Assembly (NCBI GenBank): GCA_003520365.1
Contig: DOUW01000325.1
Location: forward strand, 1 to 9,254
DNA: 9,254 bases
Origin: Massilia sp.
GTDB taxonomy: Bacteria > Pseudomonadota > Gammaproteobacteria > Burkholderiales > Burkholderiaceae_D
Direction: 5' to 3'
The notes beneath the pieces were generated by a model. The model was not told the origin of the DNA. It did not search any database and saw nothing but the letters and a program-made list of their open reading frames with translations. Positions 6,829-9,254 of this stretch are shown one piece after another; the stretch's first letter is position 1; each line of letters begins with the position of its first letter. The translations under genes and the position numbers were made by a program.

Positions 6829-7611
6829 TTACAGCTGGGCCAGCTTCTGCAGCATCTGGTCGGAGGTCGTGATCGCCTTCGAATTGATCTCGTAGGCGCG
6901 CTGGGTCTGGATCATGTTGACCATCTCCTCGACCACGTTGACGTTCGAGGTCTCGACGTAGCCCTGCATCAGCACGCCGGCGCCGTTGGTGCCCGGGGTG
7001 TTCGCGTTCGGGTTGCCCGAGGCGGTGGTTTCCATGTACAGGTTCTCGCCCTTCGATTCCAGGCCGGCCGGATTCACGAAGGTCATCAATTGCAGGTTGC
7101 CGATCTGGGTGGTGGCGGTGGTGCCGGCCGTTTTCACCGACACGGTGCCGTCGCGGCCGACGGTGATCGTCTCGGCGTTGGCCGGAATCGTGATCGGCGG
7201 CTGCACCGGATAGCCGCTGGAGGTGACCAGGGTGCCGTTGGAATCGACCTGGAAGGAACCGTCGCGGGTGTACGCCTGGGTGCCGTCGGGCAGCAGCACG
7301 GGGAAGAAGCCGGTGCCGTTGATCATCACGTCCTTCGAGTTGCCCGTTTCCTGCGGGTTACCCTGGGTGAAGATGCGCTCGGTCGAGACGGCGCGCACGC
7401 CGGTGCCCAGCTGCAGGCCGGACGGCAGGTTGGTTTGCTGCGACGATTGGGCGCCGGGCTGGCGCACGGTCTGGTACAGCAGGTCCTCGAACACCGCACG
7501 CGAACGCTTGAAGCCGTTGGTGCTGACGTTGGCGAGGTTGTTGGTGATGACGTCGAGGTTGGTCTGCTGCGCCTCGAGGCCGGTCTTGGCGATGAACAGC
7601 GAACGAATCAT
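6829..7611 (-). CDS. flgG: Flagellar distal rod protein
   Basis: FlgG polymerises into the distal rod that crosses the P- and L-rings; it is exported by the flagellar type III system. The N-terminus [20 protein letters not shown] and [20 protein letters not shown] are diagnostic. They are followed by the FlgG-specific stretch [20 protein letters not shown] (46-65), known in Salmonella to keep the rod straight and absent from hook protein. The C-terminal helix is [20 protein letters not shown] and [10 protein letters not shown]. Length is exactly 260 aa, the usual size. An ATG 15 codons upstream (7656) is open. However, AAGGAG sits 6 nt before the ATG at 7611 and the extension ([14 protein letters not shown]) is unlike the family, so 7611 is chosen. 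Confidence 0.97.
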   Translation of the reverse strand: MIRSLFIAKTGLEAQQTNLDVITNNLANVSTNGFKRSRAVFEDLLYQTVRQPGAQSSQQTNLPSGLQLGTGVRAVSTERIFTQGNPQETGNSKDVMINGTGFFPVLLPDGTQAYTRDGSFQVDSNGTLVTSSGYPVQPPITIPANAETITVGRDGTVSVKTAGTTATTQIGNLQLMTFVNPAGLESKGENLYMETTASGNPNANTPGTNGAGVLMQGYVETSNVNVVEEMVNMIQTQRAYEINSKAITTSDQMLQKLAQL

Positions 7612-7625
7612 GGGTTTCTCCTTTT

Positions 7626-7673
7626 GGCGGCGGGATCGGAAGGGTCCGACCGCCATGCATAATAGAATTATGC
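7626..7673 (-). other. flgF-flgG intergenic hairpin-forming sequences
   Basis: The 73-nt gap between flgF and flgG holds a perfect 7-bp inverted repeat with a 3-nt loop (GCATAAT-AGA-ATTATGC, 7657-7673). It also holds a second, GC-rich one: TCGGA (7636-7640) and TCCGA (7645-7649), with outer GGCGG (7626-7630) and CCGCC (7650-7654). In the transcript these could fold between the flgF stop and the flgG ribosome binding site. No T-run follows, so termination is unlikely; a role in mRNA processing or stability is only a guess. Confidence 0.4.
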
Positions 7674-7684
7674 TGGAGAAACAC

Positions 7685-8425
7685 TTAGTTCAAAGCGAGG
7701 ATCTGGCTGGCTTTCGCGGCGTTATTCTCGGCGTTCTTCATCAGGCTCATTTGCGTCTCGAAGCTGCGCGCCAGCCCGATCATGGTCACCATCGCGTCCA
7801 CCGCGTTGACGTTGCTGCCCTCCAGGGCGCCGCCGGCGACGCGGATCGCCGGGTCGGCCGGGGCGTTGCCGCCGTCCTTCAGGCGGAACAGGCCGTCATC
7901 GCCGCGCACCAGGTCCTGGGTCGGCGGGTTCACCAGCTTCAGGCGGCCGAGGATGACCGGCGCGGCCGGACGCTCGGCGTTCGAGACCGTGGAAACCGTG
8001 CCGTCGCCGCCGATGGTGACGGTCACGTCCGGCGGAATCGTGATCGGACCGCCCTCGCCCATGATGGTCTGGCCGCCGGTCGTGGTCAGCACGCCGTTCG
8101 GGCTCATCTGCAGGGCGCCATTGCGGGTATAGCTTTCGGTGCCGTCCGGGTTCTGGACCGCGATCCAGCCCGGGCCCTTGACCGCGACGTCGAGGTCGCG
8201 CCCGGTGATCTGCAGCGGGCCGGACGAAAAATCGGCGCCGACCGTGTTGTTGACCACGAAAGCACGGGTCGGCAGGCCTTCGCTTTGCACCGGCACGGCG
8301 CGGAAGGTGTCGAGCTGGGCACGGAAACCCGTCGTGTTCAGGTTCGCCAGGTTGTTCGAGGTCGTCGCCTGCTGTTCCAGGATGTGCTTGGTGCCGGAGG
8401 CGGCGGTGTAGATCAAGCGGTCCAT
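7685..8425 (-). CDS. flgF: Flagellar proximal rod protein FlgF
   Basis: FlgF is one of the proximal rod subunits, exported by the flagellar type III system and assembled between FlgB/FlgC and Flg[21 protein letters not shown] followed by [20 protein letters not shown] (1-40) is the family N-terminus. [20 protein letters not shown] and [14 protein letters not shown] (about 69-111) are shared with FlgE/FlgG. The C-terminal [20 protein letters not shown] to the final ALN is the D0 helix. Length is 246 aa against about 251 in enterics. The open frame reaches upstream to 8554, but that 43-codon extension is encoded by the REP-like repeat. AAGGA 7 nt before the ATG at 8425 gives the true start. Confidence 0.96.
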   Translation of the reverse strand: MDRLIYTAASGTKHILEQQATTSNNLANLNTTGFRAQLDTFRAVPVQSEGLPTRAFVVNNTVGADFSSGPLQITGRDLDVAVKGPGWIAVQNPDGTESYTRNGALQMSPNGVLTTTGGQTIMGEGGPITIPPDVTVTIGGDGTVSTVSNAERPAAPVILGRLKLVNPPTQDLVRGDDGLFRLKDGGNAPADPAIRVAGGALEGSNVNAVDAMVTMIGLARSFETQMSLMKNAENNAAKASQILALN

Positions 8426-8481
8426 GATTGTTTCCTTCGTTGTACGTGCCGGGTAATGCGTTTCGATGTGCTGCTGTTCCA

Positions 8482-8548
8482 CCGCGTGGGTACAAGTACC
8501 CACCCTACCAAACCGTTTTTCGTAGGGTGGGTACTCGTACCCACGCGG
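8482..8548. repeat. Inverted pair of REP-like palindromes (REPIN/BIME-like element)
   Basis: Two 27-nt arms, 8482-8508 and 8522-8548, are inverted copies matching at 26 of 27 positions around a 13-nt spacer (CAAACCGTTTTTC). Each arm is itself palindromic: GTGGGTAC-AA-GTACCCAC (8486-8503) and GTGGGTAC-TC-GTACCCAC (8527-8544). The element fills much of the 163-nt flgE-flgF gap. It could fold either as one long hairpin or as two short ones. This nested layout is characteristic of REP/REPIN elements mobilised in trans by RAYT transposases; no transposase is in this window. In the operon mRNA it may affect 3'-end stability of flgE or polarity onto flgF (inference). Confidence 0.85.
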
Positions 8549-8588
8549 CCTCACCGCTTGAACAAACGCGGCGCCGAACCAATCACGC

Positions 8589-9254
8589 TTAGCGCATGTT
8601 CACCAACGTCTGCAACACCGAATCCTGCGTCTTGATGGTCTGCGCATTCGCCTGGTACACGCGCTGCGCGGTGATCATGTTGACCAGCTCGGCAGTCAGG
8701 TCGACGTTCGAGGTCTCGACCGCCGACGACTGCAGCACGCCGAAGCTGCCCGAGTCCGGCACGCCGACCAGCGGGGTGCCCGAATCGGCCGACTCGGCCC
8801 AGGCGTTGTTGCCGAGCGGTTCGAGGCCGTTGGGGTTGGTGAAGTTGGCCAGCACCACCTGGCCCAGCGGCTTGCTCTGGCCGTTGCTGTACTGGCCGAG
8901 GATGATGCCCTCTTCGCCGATCGAGAAACGCTGCAGGTTGCCGGCGGTGTAGCCGTCCTGGACCAGCTTCTTGTCGCTGGTCGAGGTGCCGTACTGGGTG
9001 GTGCCGGTATACGCGATTTCCATCGTCTGGGTCGGGGACGAGCCGGTGGACGGGAAGATCGGCAGGTCGACGTTGAACTTGCCGCCGTTCGGGGTGGTCA
9101 CCGCGTTCAGGGCGCCATTCTCGTCGAAACGCAGGGTGCCGATCGGCACCGCCGGGACCTTGACCGCGGCCGCGATGGCCTTGTCGACCTGGTCCGGCGA
9201 AGCGCCGGCAATGCGCGCCGCGTCGCCGCCGGCGGCGACGATCGCGGCCTGGCC
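8589..9254 (-). CDS. flgE: Flagellar hook protein FlgE, C-terminal part
   Basis: FlgE polymerises into the hook, the universal joint outside the outer membrane. Only the last 221 codons are inside the window; the frame is open to the right edge and the true start lies beyond it. The visible part begins GQAAIVAAGGDAARIAGASP and includes GTLRFDENGAL, a hook-protein domain signature. It then has GEEGIILGQYSNGQSKPLGQ, VVLANFTNPNGLEPLGNNAW and the closing D0 helix AVETSNVDLTAELVNMITAQ then RVYQANAQTIKTQDSVLQTL. An internal GTG at 9149 is a valine codon, not a start. Identity as FlgE rather than FlgG or FlgF rests on the C-terminus and on its position upstream of flgF. Confidence 0.93.
   Translation of the reverse strand, partial: GQAAIVAAGGDAARIAGASPDQVDKAIAAAVKVPAVPIGTLRFDENGALNAVTTPNGGKFNVDLPIFPSTGSSPTQTMEIAYTGTTQYGTSTSDKKLVQDGYTAGNLQRFSIGEEGIILGQYSNGQSKPLGQVVLANFTNPNGLEPLGNNAWAESADSGTPLVGVPDSGSFGVLQSSAVETSNVDLTAELVNMITAQRVYQANAQTIKTQDSVLQTLVNMR

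Noticed and set aside
7612..7656. N-terminal extension of FlgG by 15 codons
   Set aside because: AAGGAG lies inside the extension at the right distance from [11 protein letters not shown], which is the conserved FlgG start giving the standard 260 aa.
8482..8548. Intrinsic terminator between flgE and flgF
   Set aside because: The hairpin has no following T-run on the minus strand, and the arms are dispersed-repeat units; termination here would cut off the rod and ring genes.
8426..8554. N-terminal extension of FlgF by 43 codons
   Set aside because: It is the translation of the REP-like repeat and lies upstream of a good ribosome binding site and the canonical [11 protein letters not shown] start.
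8589..9149. A separate 186-aa gene starting at 9149
   Set aside because: The codon is an internal GTG and the frame stays open to the window edge with hook-protein sequence, so it is the 3' part of flgE.
1..9254. CRISPR arrays, tRNA or rRNA genes, transposases, toxin-antitoxin or defence genes
   Set aside because: No regularly spaced repeats, no tRNA- or rRNA-like sequence and no ORF with such motifs were found on either strand.

Overview
The window is the distal part of a flagellar rod/hook operon, read on the minus strand. In transcription order it holds flgE (3' part only, running off the right edge), flgF, flgG, flgH, flgI, flgJ, flgK and flgL. Coding sequence is about 63-66% GC by eye. 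Intergenic gaps are short: 163, 73, 17, 16, 9, 76 and 25 nt in transcription order. The gene order is the classic proteobacterial flgEFGHIJKL. FlgJ is the two-domain form (rod scaffold plus peptidoglycan hydrolase) found in beta- and gammaproteobacteria. High GC, the style of the proteins and GTGGGTAC/GTACCCAC repeats point to a betaproteobacterium, most likely Oxalobacteraceae (Massilia/Duganella type). That placement is inference from recall, not from a search.

Right to left (5' to 3' of the operon): FlgE (hook), FlgF and FlgG (proximal and distal rod), FlgH (L-ring lipoprotein), FlgI (periplasmic P-ring), FlgJ (rod assembly and wall hydrolysis), FlgK and FlgL (hook-filament junction). Together they build the axial structure from the inner membrane through the wall and outer membrane to the filament base. 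A good match to a sigma-28 (FliA) promoter lies just upstream of flgK. The late proteins FlgK and FlgL can therefore probably be made as a class-3 unit as well as by read-through from flgE-flgJ.

The flgE-flgF gap carries a 67-nt inverted pair of palindromic REP-like units. A diverged third unit, with compensatory changes that keep its hairpin, lies just after flgL.

The left 700 nt are different. There are two small plus-strand genes convergent to flgL: a 90-codon ORF of about 47% GC that lacks an obvious N-terminus, and a 61-aa putative membrane-anchored protein with a strong ribosome binding site. Between and after them are fragments of short GCGGAC-type repeats. This looks like accessory DNA at the end of the flagellar operon. 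No mobile-element gene, tRNA, rRNA or CRISPR array was seen. The window is mainly a well-known system; its less ordinary parts are the repeats, the FlgK/FlgL surface modules and the left flank.
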